From CAITWF01 sp038231575 (GTDB lineage Bacteria > Verrucomicrobiota > Verrucomicrobiia > Opitutales > Opitutaceae), in NCBI GenBank assembly GCA_038231575.1, contig JBBRLB010000008.1, positions 11,261-75,260 on the forward strand: a DNA stretch of 64,000 nucleotides, in the 5' to 3' direction. The notes under the pieces were generated by a model. The model searched no databases. It was given only the letters and a program-made list of their open reading frames with translations, and had not been told where the DNA came from. Of this stretch, positions 62,555-64,000 are shown in pieces. Made by a program: the position numbers and the translations under genes. The number at the start of each line of letters is the position of its first letter. Position 1 is the first letter of the stretch.

Positions 62555-64000
62555 ATGAGTCTCCGTCGAAGCGCCTTTTCGCCCGGCCGCATCTTTCGCG
62601 TCGCCGCGGGCTGCGCGCTCGGATTGGCCGCCGGGCACGGGGCGGCGGCGGCGCCCAACGAACTGGGTCATCCGATCCTGCGCCACTATACGCCGGGGGA
62701 ACATTTATTTGGCCTCACGAGCGTGACCATGACGCAGGACACGACGGGCACGATGTATCTGTCCAACGAGGGCGATCTACTTTCCTTCGATGGCGCGCAC
62801 TGGGACTACCATCGCCTGCCCACTGAATCGGCGGGCGTGCGGGAATTCGCGGTGACCGATGAGGGCACGATTTTTTACGCGGGTGCGGGCGTGCTTGGTT
62901 TCGTGAGCGGCGCCGGCCCGAGGGCCGCGTGTGTTTCGCTGGTCGACCATCTGCCCGCGGCCCAGCGCAACGTCGATGAACTCTTCCACGCGGCGGCGCT
63001 GGGCCGCACGGTCTATTTTTCCGACGAAAACCGGATTCTCATCTGGCGCGACCTCCGGTTTAGGGTCGTGCCGTTTGCCACGCCGCCGCAGTCGCACGGT
63101 GCGCGGTTCCACCGGGTCGGCGACACGCTCTACGTGACCGCGCTCGGCCGGGGTTTGGGTCGCATCAAAAATGATGGCGTGGAAATGGTCGCGGCCGATC
63201 CGGTCTGGCGGGAAAACCAAATCATCTCGGTGGAGGCGGGCACCGGTGGTTCGCTCGTGGTGCTCACGGCCGAACACGGCTTTTTTCAACGGAGCGCCGA
63301 CGGTCGGGTGGCGCCGCTGCCGGTCGACGCGAATCGCTGGCTCGCGGGGAAGCGGATCTTTTGCGCGCAGCGGTTGGCGGACGGTTCCCACGTCGTCGCC
63401 TTTTCGGCGGCGAGCGGCGACGGTGGCATGTCGTTCGCGCCGGACGGCCGCTACCTCGGGCCCATCGACACCTCGATCGGTTTGGCGGTCAAGACCGTGC
63501 GCGGTTTTTTTTGCGACCGGGAAGGCGGGTTGTGGGTGGGCACGGAGGCGGGCGCCGCGCGGCTGGAGTGGCCGTCCCCGGCGACGGTGTTTGATGCCGT
63601 CAATGGCCTCGGTCAGGGCCCGGTCAATGATATCGTGCGCCGCGACGGCGTGCTCTACGCCGCCACCGCGGAAGGAAATTTTCGACTTGTGCCGGTTGAT
63701 GCCGCGGGTCGCGCCGCGCATTTCGAACGGATTCCGGGCCGCAGCGAATTGCCGCCAGACTTTGGGCAGGACTCGTCGGGCGAGGCCAACGCCCGCCCGT
63801 CGGCCGAACTCAACGCACTGGTGCAACGCTTACCGCATTTCGTGCGCGCGACGATCGGAGCGGTCTCGCGCGTGCGCCAGGAATCCGGCCCCGACGGCGA
63901 GGTGCTGTGGGTGTGCGGGGAAGAGGGTCTCGCCCGCATCGAAGGCGGCCGCGCGTTTCCCCCACCGGTGCCGTTTGCGACGCAATTGAGCGCGACCAAC
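62555..64000 (+). CDS. N-terminal part of a secreted beta-propeller sensor protein (3' end outside window)
   Basis: An ATG at 62555 opens a frame of at least 482 codons without a stop up to the window edge. The first 33 residues form a signal peptide (Arg-rich start, then an Ala/Gly core, GAAAAPN at the end). The mature part has repeated blades of about 40-50 residues, for example VTDEGTIFYAGAGVLG and REGGLWVGTEAGAARLEW, the two-component regulator propeller (Reg_prop) type. Proteins of this kind usually continue with a transmembrane helix and a histidine kinase, LuxR or cyclase output; that part is not in the window. Divergent from the SUMF1-like gene. Confidence 0.82.
   Translation, partial: MSLRRSAFSPGRIFRVAAGCALGLAAGHGAAAAPNELGHPILRHYTPGEHLFGLTSVTMTQDTTGTMYLSNEGDLLSFDGAHWDYHRLPTESAGVREFAVTDEGTIFYAGAGVLGFVSGAGPRAACVSLVDHLPAAQRNVDELFHAAALGRTVYFSDENRILIWRDLRFRVVPFATPPQSHGARFHRVGDTLYVTALGRGLGRIKNDGVEMVAADPVWRENQIISVEAGTGGSLVVLTAEHGFFQRSADGRVAPLPVDANRWLAGKRIFCAQRLADGSHVVAFSAASGDGGMSFAPDGRYLGPIDTSIGLAVKTVRGFFCDREGGLWVGTEAGAARLEWPSPATVFDAVNGLGQGPVNDIVRRDGVLYAATAEGNFRLVPVDAAGRAAHFERIPGRSELPPDFGQDSSGEANARPSAELNALVQRLPHFVRATIGAVSRVRQESGPDGEVLWVCGEEGLARIEGGRAFPPPVPFATQLSATN

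Overview
The window is about 66% G+C and gene-dense, with no rRNA, tRNA, CRISPR array, IS element or phage gene that I can see. Gene content and protein style suggest a chromosomal segment of a Verrucomicrobiota bacterium, most likely an Opitutaceae relative. The pointers are a single large Smc, zwf next to opcA, a hemF-hemE-protoporphyrinogen oxidase run, TPR and ankyrin proteins, SpoIIE/STAS signalling, a very long UvrA and many short palindromic intergenic repeats. The taxonomic call is inference. Almost all genes are core or housekeeping, and there is no obvious island.

Layout. 1-2834: the end of one multipass membrane protein and a complete GT-C type glycosyltransferase. 2860-4035 (-): a serine hydrolase of the beta-lactamase fold. 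4197-9987 (+): smc and a TPR membrane protein. 10038-12227 (-): a GAF-containing GspE/PilB-type ATPase. 12346-15544 (+): a YraN-like protein, zwf and opcA, the entry to the pentose phosphate pathway. 15589-18787 (-): a membrane protein and a DUF4832-like secreted protein. 18882-19321 (+): a HicB/HicA toxin-antitoxin pair. 19331-20608 (-): tyrS. 20846-28860 (+): peroxiredoxin, acnA, a STAS protein, an RsbU-like phosphatase, trpB and yicC. 29011-37108 (-): hemF, hemE, protoporphyrinogen oxidase, ileS, a DksA-like gene and lspA, six genes on one strand. 37200-37919 (+): a His-rich membrane protein. 37925-49117 (-): a D,D-carboxypeptidase, YdeI-like, GNAT, a kinase-less TPR sensor, a GT-C protein, a TPR histidine kinase, a secreted protein, prfC and a DUF3052-like gene. 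49317-51018 (+): an RlmI-like methyltransferase and a response regulator. 51191-54427 (-): a coiled-coil secreted protein, enolase and an ankyrin protein. 54536-55385 (+): two tandem response regulators. 55504-62435 (-): a 1926-residue tandem UvrA and a formylglycine-generating-enzyme-like (SUMF1) protein. 62555-end (+): the start of a beta-propeller sensor.

The most unusual signal is at DNA level. Several families of short intergenic repeats are scattered through the window, and copies sit in frame inside conserved housekeeping proteins. One about 78-bp palindrome with near-perfect 17-bp terminal inverted repeats lies inside uvrA, and related copies lie between genes at 33475-33558 and 51853-51948. 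Other repeat types appear inside hemF and prfC, twice more in uvrA, and at the N-terminus of lspA. This resembles the protein-coding palindromic elements known from Rickettsia but is made of different sequences. The second notable item is the double-length UvrA, with four ATP-binding cassettes in one chain.

No gap between genes exceeds 300 bases. The largest are 48426-48709, 20609-20845 and 26437-26665. The last holds a repeat and a hairpin; in the other two I see nothing beyond likely promoter sequence.
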